Positions 1 through 8,522 of a stretch of 64,000 nt of DNA are shown one piece after another. Every line of letters begins with the position of its first letter. Position 1 is the first letter of the stretch. This DNA comes from Verrucomicrobiia bacterium (GTDB lineage Bacteria > Verrucomicrobiota > Verrucomicrobiia > Verrucomicrobiales > Akkermansiaceae). The notes beneath the pieces were generated by a model. That model had not been told where the DNA came from and did no database searches. It saw only the letters and a program-made list of their open reading frames with translations. The DNA is taken from positions 1 through 64,000 of the forward strand of contig CANHQJ010000004.1 of assembly GCA_947462875.1 (NCBI GenBank), given 5' to 3'. The translations under genes and the position numbers were made by a program.

Positions 1-142
1 CTGCTCACTGCTCACTGCTCACTGCTCACTGCTCACTGCTCACTGCTCACTGCTCACTGCTCACTGCTCACTGCTCACTGCTCACTGCTCACTGCTCACT
101 GCTCACTGCTCACTGCTCACTGCTCACTGCTCACTGCTCACT
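1..142. repeat. Heptanucleotide tandem array (ACTGCTC)n
   Basis: About 20 perfect copies of a 7-bp unit (CTGCTCA and its rotations) run from the window edge to 10 bases before the ugd start codon, so the array is cut by the window and its full length is unknown. The unit differs by one base from the ACTGGTC heptamers at 44701-44721 and 60937-60943, and its reverse complement appears at 31314-31320. The perfect copies suggest recent expansion or slippage. There are no spacers, so it is not a CRISPR array. Confidence 0.97.
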
Positions 143-152
143 TTTCTCCTCC

Positions 153-1538
153 ATGCAAATCAAAAAAATCTGCTGCATCGGTGCCGGTTACGTCGGCGGT
201 CCTACCATGGCGATGATCGCGGCCAAGTGCTCTGACATCACCGTGACGGTAGTGGACCTGAACGAAGCCCGCATCGCCGCATGGAATTCGCAAGAGTTGC
301 CGGTCTATGAGCCGGGCTTGTTAGAGCTCGTCAACGGCTGCCGTGACCGGAATTTGTTTTTCCGCACGGATGTTCGCGCTGCCATCCGCGAGGCGGACAT
401 GATCTTCGTGGCCGTGGGCACGCCTACAAAGACCTACGGTGCCGGCGCCGGTCGTGCGGCCGACCTCTGCTACGTCGAGTCTGCCGCGCGCATGATCGCG
501 GAGGAAGCCAAAGGCACTACCATCGTGGTCGAAAAGTCCACGATCCCCGTCCGCACGGCGGAGGCGATGCGCACGATCCTCGAATCGAACTCCCAATCCG
601 GACAATTTCAGGTTCTCTCCAATCCGGAATTCCTCGCGGAAGGCACCGCCGTGTCGGACATGGAAAATCCCGATCGCATCCTCATCGGCGGCGAGCAAAC
701 ACCCGAAGGCCTCGCCGCGATCGAGAGCCTCGTGCAGGTCTATGCCCGCTGGATTCCGCGCGACCGCATCATCACCACCAATACGTGGTCGTCCGAGCTC
801 TCGAAGCTGGTCGCCAATGCCTTTCTCGCCCAGCGCATCTCCTCCATCAATTCCATCTCCGCCCTCTGCGAAAAAACGGGCGCCAACGTCGAGGAGGTCA
901 GTCGCGCCATTGGTTACGATTCCCGCATCGGCCCGAAGTTTCTCAAATCGTCCGTCGGTTTCGGTGGCTCGTGTTTCCAGAAGGACATTCTCAATCTCGT
1001 CTACCTCTGCGAACACTTCGGTCTACCGGAAGTGGCGCGTTATTGGAACGAGGTGATCCGCATGAACGATTGGCAAAAATCGCGTTTCTCGCAAAGGATC
1101 GTGCAAACCTTGTTCAATACGGTATCGAGCAAAAAAATCGGAGTGCTCGGATTCGCTTTCAAGAAAGACACCAACGACACGCGCGAGTCCGCCGCCATAT
1201 ACGTCGTGCGCGATCTGCTCATGGAAAACGCGCACGTAAGCCTCTACGATCCGAAGGTGCCGCAAAAAACCATCCTCGCCGACCTCGCCTATGTGGGCGT
1301 ACCGGAGCACATTCTCGTCAGTCACCTGCATTTCGCCGGAGATGCGGTCACGGCATTGGACCAGGCCCACGCCATGGTGGTGCTCACCGAGTGGGATGAA
1401 TTCCGCCACCTCGATTTTTCCGCCATCCACCAGCGCATGTTCAAACCCGCCTTCGCCTTCGATGGCCGCAACATCCTGCCTGCGGAGAAAATGCGGGAGA
1501 TTGGATTTGAATTATACTGCATCGGTCAGGGTGGATAA
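153..1538 (+). CDS. ugd: UDP-glucose 6-dehydrogenase
   Basis: Oxidises UDP-glucose to UDP-glucuronate with two NAD+ in the cytoplasm, supplying acidic sugar for the polysaccharide locus that follows. A Rossmann GAGYVG motif is at residues 10-15. The catalytic Cys274 lies in a [11 protein letters not shown] motif, and a C-terminal UDP-binding domain has the [11 protein letters not shown] signature. The 461 residues and the wording of the Cys motif and following helix ([17 protein letters not shown]) resemble the animal/plant-type UGDH branch more than the shorter E. coli Ugd; this is a family-level judgement from memory. The first ATG gives the expected [15 protein letters not shown] start. 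A pyrimidine-rich spacer and a heptamer array lie directly upstream, and the glycosyltransferase gene follows after 64 bases. Confidence 0.95.
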   Translation: MQIKKICCIGAGYVGGPTMAMIAAKCSDITVTVVDLNEARIAAWNSQELPVYEPGLLELVNGCRDRNLFFRTDVRAAIREADMIFVAVGTPTKTYGAGAGRAADLCYVESAARMIAEEAKGTTIVVEKSTIPVRTAEAMRTILESNSQSGQFQVLSNPEFLAEGTAVSDMENPDRILIGGEQTPEGLAAIESLVQVYARWIPRDRIITTNTWSSELSKLVANAFLAQRISSINSISALCEKTGANVEEVSRAIGYDSRIGPKFLKSSVGFGGSCFQKDILNLVYLCEHFGLPEVARYWNEVIRMNDWQKSRFSQRIVQTLFNTVSSKKIGVLGFAFKKDTNDTRESAAIYVVRDLLMENAHVSLYDPKVPQKTILADLAYVGVPEHILVSHLHFAGDAVTALDQAHAMVVLTEWDEFRHLDFSAIHQRMFKPAFAFDGRNILPAEKMREIGFELYCIGQGG

Positions 1539-1602
1539 GACCAATGCCTGAGCCTCCAAGCCCGGCAATCGCTCAAAGCATCGCACTCACTGTCCGCCGC
1601 GT

Positions 1603-2703
1603 ATGCCACCGCAATCCATCTTGCTCATCGCTCAGACGGATCCACCGATTCATGGACAAGCAATCATGTCGGAACAGCTTGCCACTGTGATGCGGCACTG
1701 GCCTGATGCGCAGGTGCATCTGATCAACGCGAGTTACGCAACAGATCGCAGGCAGTTGGGAAATTTTTCGTGGCGCAAAGTTCTCCTGTGGTTGTCGTAT
1801 CTCTGGCGCGCTCTGTGGATTTGTTGTTCGCGGCGGGTTGATAGCATTGTGATGACGCACTCGTTTTTCCCGGGGCCATTTGTCAAAGACAGCGCCTTTC
1901 TCTGGCTCGCCCGCTTGCTAGGAAAACGAATGCTGGTCTGGGTCCACATGGATCCACGGCGTTTTCCCTGGGACTCATCCCGATCATGGTTGGCTTCCTA
2001 TGCGCGCAGAGTTCTGCGACTGCCTGATCAATGGATAGCCTGCGCGCCTTCATTGATGAAGCAGTGGCCATCCGAATTTGATCGCAGCAAGATTAGAGCG
2101 ATTTGCAATGGAATACCTGATCCGCAACCTGTCATTCCTGAGCAAAAACACGGGCCGATCCGTGTGGTCTATCTCTCCTCCATGACAGAGGAAAAAGGAT
2201 GGCAGGACTTGTTTGCTGTTGCTGAACTGATCTGTGCGGAAAACGAAAATGTCACCTTTGATTTTTATGGTGGTCCTGGTGCGAACGAGACGCAGGAACA
2301 TTTGCATCAAGTCTTTGCGAATCATCATCATGGCAAACGTCTGCAATGGCATGGCGAGGTGTGGGGTGCCCGCAAGCTCGAGGTGCTATCGCAAGCGGAT
2401 CTCTTTTGCATGCCTTCCTGGACGGAAGCTTTCCCTCTGGCGGTACTCGAAGCCATGGCCTGCGCTTTGCCGGTAATCGCCACGCGCGTGGGTGGCATCC
2501 CTGACGCGATTGCCGATGATTCCCATGGCTGGTTGATCAAGCCACAGGATCGAAAATCACTGGCCGATACAGTGCGCATGGCCGTATTGGATCGCAACAA
2601 ATTAGGCGAAATGGGATGGAACAACCGCCAGCGTTTTCTCAAGAATTTTTCACTAGATGCCTTCGATGCCCAGTGGAAAGAGCTTTTGCACGTGGGATCA
2701 TGA
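1603..2703 (+). CDS. GT4-family glycosyltransferase
   Basis: Predicted retaining GT-B glycosyltransferase of the group 1 (GT4) family, acting at the cytoplasmic face on a lipid-linked glycan. The N-terminal half carries a PPIHGQ acceptor-domain loop. The C-terminal half has the donor-binding EX7E signature (Glu276 and Glu284) in EAFPLAVLEAMACALPVIAT, followed by GGIPD. The 366-residue length is typical. Donor and acceptor cannot be told from sequence. It lies between ugd and the GDP-mannose epimerase gene on the same strand, consistent with one polysaccharide operon. Confidence 0.87.
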   Translation: MPPQSILLIAQTDPPIHGQAIMSEQLATVMRHWPDAQVHLINASYATDRRQLGNFSWRKVLLWLSYLWRALWICCSRRVDSIVMTHSFFPGPFVKDSAFLWLARLLGKRMLVWVHMDPRRFPWDSSRSWLASYARRVLRLPDQWIACAPSLMKQWPSEFDRSKIRAICNGIPDPQPVIPEQKHGPIRVVYLSSMTEEKGWQDLFAVAELICAENENVTFDFYGGPGANETQEHLHQVFANHHHGKRLQWHGEVWGARKLEVLSQADLFCMPSWTEAFPLAVLEAMACALPVIATRVGGIPDAIADDSHGWLIKPQDRKSLADTVRMAVLDRNKLGEMGWNNRQRFLKNFSLDAFDAQWKELLHVGS

Positions 2704-2786
2704 ATGTCCTTTGACAGCTTTTCCAACCCAGATCACTCGGTCTTATAATTTTTTTACGTAACTCACCATTCTACCATCCTAAACAC

Positions 2787-3779
2787 ATGAGCAAAAAAAT
2801 ACTGGTCGCCGGAGGCGGCGGATTCATCGGGGGAGAACTCGCACGCGTTCTCATCAGTCGTGGTCACCAAGTCGTGGTGGCTGATATCAAACCACTCGAC
2901 AAGTGGTATCAACTCCATCCTCAAGCAGAGAATCACATGCTTGATTTGGAAGATAAAGCCAATTGCTACAAGGTGGCTGAGGGCTGTGACGAAGTGTATA
3001 ACCTCGCCTGCAACATGGGTGGCATGGGCTTCATCACGAAAAACAAAGCATTGTGCATGCTGAGTGTTTTGCTGAGCACGCACCTGCTGATGGCGGCGAA
3101 GGATTGTGGCGCCAAGGCATACTTCTATTCCTCATCCGCTTGCGCCTATCCTGACTACCGTCAAGAGGAAGCCGCTGTGATCGCATTGAAAGAATCGGAC
3201 GCTTATCCCGCGATGCCCGAAGACGGCTACGGTTGGGAAAAACTCTTCTCCGAGCGCCTGTGCAAGCACTTCGAGCAGGACTTCGGCATGAACATCCGCG
3301 TTTTCCGTTTCCACAACGTCTATGGACCGAAAGGCACCTGGGACGGTGGCCGCGAGAAAGCTCCCGCCGCCCTCTGCCGCAAGGTCATTCAGGCCATCGA
3401 TGAGGGCACGATGGAAGTGGAAATCTGGGGTGATGGCGAGCAGACCCGCTCGTTCATGTACATTGATGACTGTATCACAGGCATCGACAAACTCATGGCT
3501 TCTAGCTATTCCGATCCTCTCAACCTCGGCCGTAGCGAGTTGGTCTCCATCAACGAAACACTCAGCATCATCGAGCGCATCGCCGGCGTGGAAATGAAGC
3601 GCAAGTACAAACTCGATGCTCCTCAGGGTGTTCGCGGACGCAACTCCGATAACACGCTCATCAAACAAGTGCTCGGTTGGGAGCCGGGGATCGATCTGAA
3701 AACCGGTCTGGAAACCACCTATTGGTGGATCAAGGAGCAATACGAAAAACGCAAACGCGGCGAGACCGTCATCCAATAA
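2787..3779 (+). CDS. GDP-mannose 3,5-epimerase-like SDR protein
   Basis: Extended short-chain dehydrogenase/reductase closely resembling plant GDP-mannose 3,5-epimerase (GME), which converts GDP-mannose to GDP-L-galactose and GDP-L-gulose. The NAD-binding motif GGGGFIG is at residues 9-15. The GME-typical NMGGMGFI segment is followed by SSSACAYPD with acid/base Cys119. Tyr148 and Lys152 form the YxxxK pair, and RFHNVYGP and GGREKAPAA blocks match the plant enzyme. The length of 330 residues is slightly shorter than plant GME (about 377). It would add a rare L-hexose to the polymer. A related NDP-sugar epimerase is possible, but the shared blocks make GME the best call. Confidence 0.85.
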   Translation: MSKKILVAGGGGFIGGELARVLISRGHQVVVADIKPLDKWYQLHPQAENHMLDLEDKANCYKVAEGCDEVYNLACNMGGMGFITKNKALCMLSVLLSTHLLMAAKDCGAKAYFYSSSACAYPDYRQEEAAVIALKESDAYPAMPEDGYGWEKLFSERLCKHFEQDFGMNIRVFRFHNVYGPKGTWDGGREKAPAALCRKVIQAIDEGTMEVEIWGDGEQTRSFMYIDDCITGIDKLMASSYSDPLNLGRSELVSINETLSIIERIAGVEMKRKYKLDAPQGVRGRNSDNTLIKQVLGWEPGIDLKTGLETTYWWIKEQYEKRKRGETVIQ

Positions 3780-3806
3780 TCGGGACGTCTGATCAGGGAA
3801 TCCATC

Positions 3807-4622
3807 ATGCTTGCGAATTCTTCCATTCCTCGTGCCAATGTTCTCGGTGTCGGCATCCACACTGTGAACATGGAATCCGCGCTGCGGGAAGTGAATGCCG
3901 CTTTGGACCGTCCGGGCACCGTGGGATATGTCACGGTCACGGGTGTGCACGGCGTGATGGAATCCCTCGACGACCCGGCTTTGCAGATCATTCATAACCG
4001 CAGTTTCCTCAGCATTCCCGATGGAATACCGATGGTCTGGATGGGGCGTTGGCAAGGCTATGATCACATGCGGCAGGTCTGTGGTCCGGAATTCATGCCC
4101 ACATTCATGGCGCAGGGCATCGCCGAAAAGCGCCGTCACTTTTTGTGGGGCGGCGGCGATGGAGTTGTCGAGGTGCTCGCGCAAAAACTGCGCGAACGAC
4201 ACGAAGGCATTGCGATCGTCGGGACAATCACTCCTCCTTTCCGTCCGCTCACAGACGCGGAAGAAGAGGAGTTGTTGGCACAAATTTTAGAAACGCGTCC
4301 GCACTGCTTTTGGGTTGGCCTCAGCACACCCAAACAAGAACGCTTCATGGCAGGCTTCCTCGCCAAGTATGGCGATCGATTGACATCACTCGATCACGGC
4401 ATTTTGTTCTTCGGTGTCGGTGCTGCCTTTGATTTCCAAGCAGGACTGGTTTCCGAAGCCCCACGCTGGTTGCGAGGTTCTGGTCTTGAATGGTTCTATC
4501 GCCTTCTCACCAATCCCAAACGCCTCGCGAAACGGTATTTGAAAAACAACCCCCGCTTTCTCTGGTCAGCGATCTGTCAACAGAGCGACCTCCAAACGTT
4601 TCCGATGCGGTTTGAGCCGTGA
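3807..4622 (+). CDS. WecG/TagA/CpsF-family glycosyltransferase (GT26)
   Basis: Predicted GT26 glycosyltransferase, a family that adds ManNAc(A) or a hexose to undecaprenyl-PP-linked sugars early in repeat-unit assembly (WecG, TagA, CpsF). Family hallmarks are visible: a VTVTGVHGVMES segment, the DGIPMVW block at about residues 72-78, and VGLSTPKQERFM in the C-terminal half followed by FFGVGAAFDFQAG. The 271-residue length is usual. It is monotopic rather than membrane-spanning. The ATG at 3807 has a GGGAA purine stretch upstream. The sugar transferred is unknown. Confidence 0.88.
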   Translation: MLANSSIPRANVLGVGIHTVNMESALREVNAALDRPGTVGYVTVTGVHGVMESLDDPALQIIHNRSFLSIPDGIPMVWMGRWQGYDHMRQVCGPEFMPTFMAQGIAEKRRHFLWGGGDGVVEVLAQKLRERHEGIAIVGTITPPFRPLTDAEEEELLAQILETRPHCFWVGLSTPKQERFMAGFLAKYGDRLTSLDHGILFFGVGAAFDFQAGLVSEAPRWLRGSGLEWFYRLLTNPKRLAKRYLKNNPRFLWSAICQQSDLQTFPMRFEP

Positions 4623-4649
4623 TAAGCTGCACGCTCCGTTCACTCAGGC

Positions 4650-4689
4650 ATTCGCGCCATTTCGCCCCTTTTCGCCCCTTTTCGCGATT
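4650..4689. repeat. Solo copy of the 31-bp GxxExxY-linked repeat (expanded)
   Basis: Read on the minus strand, this block starts AATCGCGAAAAG and shows the periodic CGC/GCG-AAA pattern of the repeat family seen around 8062-8553. A GGGGCGAAAA segment is duplicated, so it is about 40 rather than 31 bases. It lies in the 113-base gap between the WecG-like gene and the aminotransferase gene, ending 46 bases before the latter's ATG. No convincing opposing copy is seen beside it. It is more degenerate than the others. Confidence 0.55.
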
Positions 4690-4735
4690 CTTCTGCTTCA
4701 CATTTCAGCGTTTCATAATCTCAGTTTTTCCCAAC

Positions 4736-5944
4736 ATGCCTGTTACCTTACTCGACGTAAACGCCCAGAACCACCCGCTCACTGACAAACTCCGCGAGGC
4801 ATTCGATCGTGTCCTCGCTTCCGGTCAGTTCATCATGGGGCCCGATGTGCTGGCATTTGAGCAGGAATGTTCCTCCATGTTGGGAGTCAAGCACGCCATC
4901 ACGTGCAGCTCCGGCACGGATGCGCTTGTCATGGCGCTGATGGCGCTCGGCATCGGTCCCGGCGACGAAGTCATTCTCCCCACTTTCACCTTCTTCGCCA
5001 CCGCCGGCTCTGTCGCTCGCACCGGAGCCACGCCGGTCTTCGTCGATGTCTGCCCCATCTGCTTCAACATCGATGCGGAAAAAGCGGCCGCCAAAATCAC
5101 TCCGCGCACCAAGGCCATCATGCCCGTGCATTTGTTCGGGCAAAGCGCCGACATGGATGCCATCCAGGTGCTCGCGGACAAACATCAACTCTTTGTCATC
5201 GAGGATTGCGCCCAGGCCATCGGCTCGCTTTACAAAGGAAAACCCTGTGGCACCATCGGCCACTATGGCGCTTACAGTTTTTTCCCCTCGAAAAATCTCG
5301 GCGGTTTCGGTGATGGCGGATTGCTCGTCACCAACGACGACGCCCTTGCCGAGAAAGCCCGCATGATGCGCAACCACGGCATGCAGCCGAAGTACTTCCA
5401 CTCGGTCGTCGGTGGAAATTTCCGCATGGATACCCTCCAGGCCGCGCTGCTGCGGGTGAAACTGGCCGAGTATGATTCCTACACCGCAGGCCGTCAACGA
5501 AACGCCGCCTACTACACGGAAAAACTCTCGCTACTTCCCGGCATTGTCGTCGCTGATCCCGCGCATTGCCAATGTGCCGCGCGACAAAGCGATTGGATCG
5601 CCGAGACAGCGGCAAAGATCATCCTACCCGTTCCCTATGCGCACAACCACCACATCTGGAACCAATACACCCTCCGCGTTATCGGCGAGGGTCGGCGCGA
5701 TTCGCTCAAAGCCCATCTGCAGACAAAAGGCATCGGCTGCGAAGTCTATTACCCGCTCACCATGGACCAGCAGGAGTGCTTTGCGCCTTTGCCGGAGTCC
5801 AGTCGCAGCAACTGTCAAATTGCCCACCGCCTCGCCACCGAAGTCCTCAGCATCCCCATCTACGCGGAGTTGACCAAACAGCAACTCGACGAGGTCATCA
5901 CAGCCATCGCGGATTTTATGGAGAAGGGATTTGCAATCCCTTAA
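4736..5944 (+). CDS. DegT/DnrJ/EryC1/StrS-family sugar aminotransferase
   Basis: PLP-dependent aminotransferase that converts an NDP-keto-sugar to an amino sugar. SGTDALVMAL binds the cofactor phosphate, IEDCAQAIGS carries the aspartate that contacts the PLP nitrogen, and Lys186 in FFPSKNLGGFGDGG is the Schiff-base lysine. The 402 residues match the family (370-410). I start at ATG 4736 (MPVTLLDVNAQN), the normal family N-terminus. The frame stays open upstream to 4619, but that stretch is a repeat and reads as unrelated sequence. The last residues (MEKGFAIP) and the stop codon are encoded by a palindromic repeat that recurs after purH. The NDP-keto-sugar substrate is not identified. Confidence 0.9.
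   Translation: MPVTLLDVNAQNHPLTDKLREAFDRVLASGQFIMGPDVLAFEQECSSMLGVKHAITCSSGTDALVMALMALGIGPGDEVILPTFTFFATAGSVARTGATPVFVDVCPICFNIDAEKAAAKITPRTKAIMPVHLFGQSADMDAIQVLADKHQLFVIEDCAQAIGSLYKGKPCGTIGHYGAYSFFPSKNLGGFGDGGLLVTNDDALAEKARMMRNHGMQPKYFHSVVGGNFRMDTLQAALLRVKLAEYDSYTAGRQRNAAYYTEKLSLLPGIVVADPAHCQCAARQSDWIAETAAKIILPVPYAHNHHIWNQYTLRVIGEGRRDSLKAHLQTKGIGCEVYYPLTMDQQECFAPLPESSRSNCQIAHRLATEVLSIPIYAELTKQQLDEVITAIADFMEKGFAIP
5917..5942. repeat. Palindromic repeat TATGGAGAAGGG-type, copy 1
   Basis: An 8-bp perfect stem (AAGGGATT / AATCCCTT, 5924-5931 with 5935-5942) with a TGC loop overlaps the 3' end and stop codon of the aminotransferase gene. The same TATGGAGAAGGG(G)ATT block recurs at 39942-39969 after purH. 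No T-run follows on the plus strand, so it is not a standard intrinsic terminator here. It is better seen as a dispersed hairpin repeat, perhaps protecting mRNA 3' ends. Confidence 0.7.
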
Positions 5945-6037
5945 AAATCAAATGCCGCCCCAAGCTGAAAAACTTCCTTATTGCAGCGTTCCAGTCTTCT
6001 TCATCCTCCCAGCTTTTCCAATTACACCCACCCTATC

Positions 6038-6805
6038 ATGAAAGCAGTCATACTAGCCGGCGGTCTTGGCACTCGCCTCTCAGAAGAAACAGCCCTCCGC
6101 CCCAAGCCCATGGTGGAAATCGGCGGTCGTCCCATTCTCTGGCACATTTTGAAAATTTACAGCGCCCATGGCATCAATGACTTCGTTATCTGCGCGGGAT
6201 ACAAGGGATACATCATTAAGGAATATTTCGCGAACTACTTTCTCCACATGTCGGACGTCACTTTTGACATGGCCCACAACACGATGGAAGTACATCACAA
6301 AAAAGCCGAACCTTGGAAAGTGACCATCGTTGACACAGGGGACGAAACGATGACCGGAGGACGCATCAAGCGCGTGCAACCGTATGTGGGTGATGAAGCG
6401 TTCTGCTGCACATACGGCGATGGGGTGGGGGATGTGAACATCACGGAATTGATCCAAGCTCACAAATCCTCCGGTGTCGAAGCCACCCTCACCGGAGTGC
6501 AACCTCCGGGGAGATTCGGCGCACTCAATCTCGAAGACGACCGTGTGATCTCCTTCCAAGAAAAACCGGAAGGGGACGGATCCTGGATCAATGGCGGTTT
6601 TTTTGTTCTCGAGCCATCCGTTTTTTCTCGCATCGAAAAAGACAGTACGATCTGGGAACGCGAACCTCTCGAGTCGCTCGCTCGCGACAATCAACTCGGC
6701 ATCTACAAACACAATGGCTTCTGGCGCCCCATGGACACCCTGCGCGATAAAATCGAGTTGGAAAATCTCTGGGATTCAGGAAAAGCACCGTGGAAGAAAT
6801 GGTGA
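6038..6805 (+). CDS. rfbF: Glucose-1-phosphate cytidylyltransferase
   Basis: Makes CDP-glucose from CTP and glucose-1-phosphate, the first step of CDP-3,6-dideoxyhexose synthesis. The nucleotidyltransferase signature GGLGTRL with [15 protein letters not shown] at the N-terminus is diagnostic for this subgroup. [10 protein letters not shown], the [18 protein letters not shown] block and [10 protein letters not shown] also match. The 255 residues equal the Salmonella RfbF/Yersinia DdhA size (about 257). ATG 6038 gives the canonical [14 protein letters not shown] start; an in-frame upstream ATG at 5981 would add an unrelated leader. It is followed by a MITE-like repeat and then rfbG. Confidence 0.95.
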   Translation: MKAVILAGGLGTRLSEETALRPKPMVEIGGRPILWHILKIYSAHGINDFVICAGYKGYIIKEYFANYFLHMSDVTFDMAHNTMEVHHKKAEPWKVTIVDTGDETMTGGRIKRVQPYVGDEAFCCTYGDGVGDVNITELIQAHKSSGVEATLTGVQPPGRFGALNLEDDRVISFQEKPEGDGSWINGGFFVLEPSVFSRIEKDSTIWEREPLESLARDNQLGIYKHNGFWRPMDTLRDKIELENLWDSGKAPWKKW

Positions 6806-6813
6806 GAAATTTT

Positions 6814-6921
6814 AACTGCTACATTCGCGAATTCTCGCCAAACTTCTGTTACTGGATCACACAAAGTCATTCATGTTTCTGTATTTGTTTTCCTTAGCGA
6901 AATTTCGCGTTTTTCCCAGTT
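6814..6921. mobile_element. Non-coding MITE-like inverted pair of the 31-bp repeat
   Basis: Two 31-base units face each other: 6814-6844 in forward orientation (begins AACTGCTA) and 6891-6921 in reverse (reads AACTGGGAAAAACGC on the minus strand), with 46 bases between. Against the unit at 8062-8092 they match at 23 and 20 of 31 positions by my hand alignment, keeping the spaced CGC, AAAT and CGC blocks. The pair fills the gap between the rfbF stop and the rfbG start and carries no gene. I read it as a non-autonomous derivative of the GxxExxY cassette 1.1 kb downstream. Confidence 0.65.
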
Positions 6922-6961
6922 TACCAATGTTTATCCCTTAGTTGCTCAGCTTTTCAAACCA

Positions 6962-8050
6962 ATGTTCAGCGGATTTTACCAAAACAAACGTGTTTTTCTC
7001 ACGGGCCATACGGGCTTCAAGGGCTCATGGATGTCCGAGTGGTTGCTCGCCTTGGGCGCTGAGGTGCATGGTTATGCCCTCGATCCCCAGCCGCACGAAA
7101 TTCTTTATGGACAACTCGGACTGACTTCCCGTCTGGCTTCCGATACCCGGGCGGACCTTTCTGATCGCGCCGCATTGGAAAACGCATTCCGGGAAGCGCA
7201 GCCGGATCTTGTCTTTCATTTGGCCGCGCAACCACTGGTGCGTCTGTCGTATGATATCCCTGTCGAAACATTTGCCACCAATGTGATGGGCACGGCGCAC
7301 ATGCTCGATGTCGTGAGACTCTCCGATCATGCATGTTCCGTCGTCTGCATCACCACCGACAAATGCTACGAAAATCGCGAATGGCTGCACGCTTATCGCG
7401 AGGAAGATGCCATGGGCGGCTACGATCCCTACAGCGCCAGCAAAGGCGCTGCTGAACTGGTGATCTCCTCCTACCGCCGCTCTTTCTTCCCAACCGGTGG
7501 CCGTGTGCGGCTCGCTAGTGCCCGTGCTGGTAATGTCATCGGCGGCGGCGACTGGGCGCTCGATCGCATTGTGCCCGATTGCATTCGAGCGTTGCGAAAC
7601 AACCAAGTCATACCCGTTCGCAATAAAATCGCCACACGTCCCTGGCAACATGTACTCGAGCCTTTGGGGGGATATCTGACCTTGGGCGCGGCCCTGGCTT
7701 CTTCCCCTGCCTCCTCTCTTAACTCCGCCTTCAATTTCGGCCCCGAGCTCACCAGCAACCGCACCGTGGCACAACTCGTTCAGGAGCTGCTGCAACATAT
7801 CCCCGGCGAATGGACCGATGCCTCTGATCCGAATGCCGTGCACGAAGCCTCCAAGCTCAACCTCGCCATCGACAAAGCGTTCCACCTGCTCCAATGGCAA
7901 CCCGTCTGGGACTTCCAGCAAACCATTGCCCACACCGCCGCATGGTATCTCGGCGAAGCCGAAGGGAAATCCCCCCACGACCTGACTCTGCAACAAATCG
8001 AGCACTACCAAACCAGCGCCCAACAAGCAGGCCTGCCCTGGGCAAGATAA
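6962..8050 (+). CDS. rfbG: CDP-glucose 4,6-dehydratase
   Basis: NAD-dependent SDR enzyme converting CDP-glucose to CDP-4-keto-6-deoxyglucose, step two of the CDP-dideoxyhexose pathway. The N-terminal GHTGFKGSW cofactor motif is the RfbG-specific form of GxxGxxG. TTDKCYENREW carries the catalytic region, and Tyr157/Lys161 form YSASK. GGDWALDRIVPD and RPWQHVLEPL blocks are also typical. The 362 residues match the family (about 357). Its position after rfbF and before rfbH supports the assignment. Confidence 0.95.
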   Translation: MFSGFYQNKRVFLTGHTGFKGSWMSEWLLALGAEVHGYALDPQPHEILYGQLGLTSRLASDTRADLSDRAALENAFREAQPDLVFHLAAQPLVRLSYDIPVETFATNVMGTAHMLDVVRLSDHACSVVCITTDKCYENREWLHAYREEDAMGGYDPYSASKGAAELVISSYRRSFFPTGGRVRLASARAGNVIGGGDWALDRIVPDCIRALRNNQVIPVRNKIATRPWQHVLEPLGGYLTLGAALASSPASSLNSAFNFGPELTSNRTVAQLVQELLQHIPGEWTDASDPNAVHEASKLNLAIDKAFHLLQWQPVWDFQQTIAHTAAWYLGEAEGKSPHDLTLQQIEHYQTSAQQAGLPWAR

Positions 8051-8061
8051 GAAAAGTGGGA

Positions 8062-8092
8062 AACCGCTAAATTCGCCAAATCACGCTAAAAG
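8062..8092 (+). repeat. Left inverted repeat (IRL) of the GxxExxY cassette
   Basis: A 31-base unit beginning AACCGCTAAATTCGCC and ending CACGCTAAAAG lies 11 bases after the rfbG stop and 8 bases before the GxxExxY ATG. It aligns without gaps to the reverse complement of 8523-8553 at 24 of 31 positions. The flanking GTGGGA also resembles the inverted flank of the right copy, so the true repeat may be a few bases longer. Confidence 0.8.
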
Positions 8093-8100
8093 AAAAAATC

Positions 8101-8481
8101 ATGGAACTTCTCTACAAAGAGGAAACATACAAGATTGTAGGTGCTTGTTTTGCTGTTTACAAAGACAAGGGCCATGGATTTGTGGAACCCGTCTACCAAG
8201 ATTGCTTGGAAATCGAACTTTCGATGCAAAGCATACCTTTTGAGTCACAATTGCTGCTGCCACTTGAATACAAAGGAGTCCCACTCAAACACAAATTCGT
8301 AGCTGATCTAACGTGCTACGAAGATATTATTGTGGAACTCAAAGCTGTAAAAAATCTTACCGATGAGCACCGCGCCCAATTAATCAACTACCTCAAGGCA
8401 ACAGGCAAACGACTCGGATTGCTGGTCAATTTCGGGCATTATCCCGATCTGGAATGGGAAAGAATCGTGCTGACTCGTTGA
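8101..8481 (+). CDS. GxxExxY protein, PD-(D/E)xK nuclease-like
   Basis: A 126-residue protein of the GxxExxY family (TIGR04256/PF13366). The name motif is present as Gly26-Phe-Val-Glu29-Pro-Val-Tyr32. The nuclease-like core reads Asp69 followed by Glu79-Leu-Lys81 (VADL...IIVELKAV), matching a PD-(D/E)xK active site, so the catalytic residues look intact. The function of this family is, as far as I know, not established. Here it sits alone between the CDP-sugar genes rfbG and rfbH, enclosed by inverted 31-bp repeats whose copies are scattered nearby. That context suggests a role in mobility or repair at those repeats; this is inference. It is not obviously part of sugar metabolism. Confidence 0.9.
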   Translation: MELLYKEETYKIVGACFAVYKDKGHGFVEPVYQDCLEIELSMQSIPFESQLLLPLEYKGVPLKHKFVADLTCYEDIIVELKAVKNLTDEHRAQLINYLKATGKRLGLLVNFGHYPDLEWERIVLTR

Positions 8482-8522
8482 TCCCCCTTAGCATTCCTAC
8501 CTTATTGCCCCATCACATTTTT

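Noticed and set aside
1-142. CRISPR-like array
   Set aside because: The units are 7 bp with no spacers, and no cas gene is present; it is a simple tandem repeat.
4619-4735. N-terminal extension of the DegT aminotransferase
   Set aside because: The extra residues are encoded by the CGC-rich repeat, do not match the family N-terminus and overlap the WecG-like stop; ATG 4736 fits the family.
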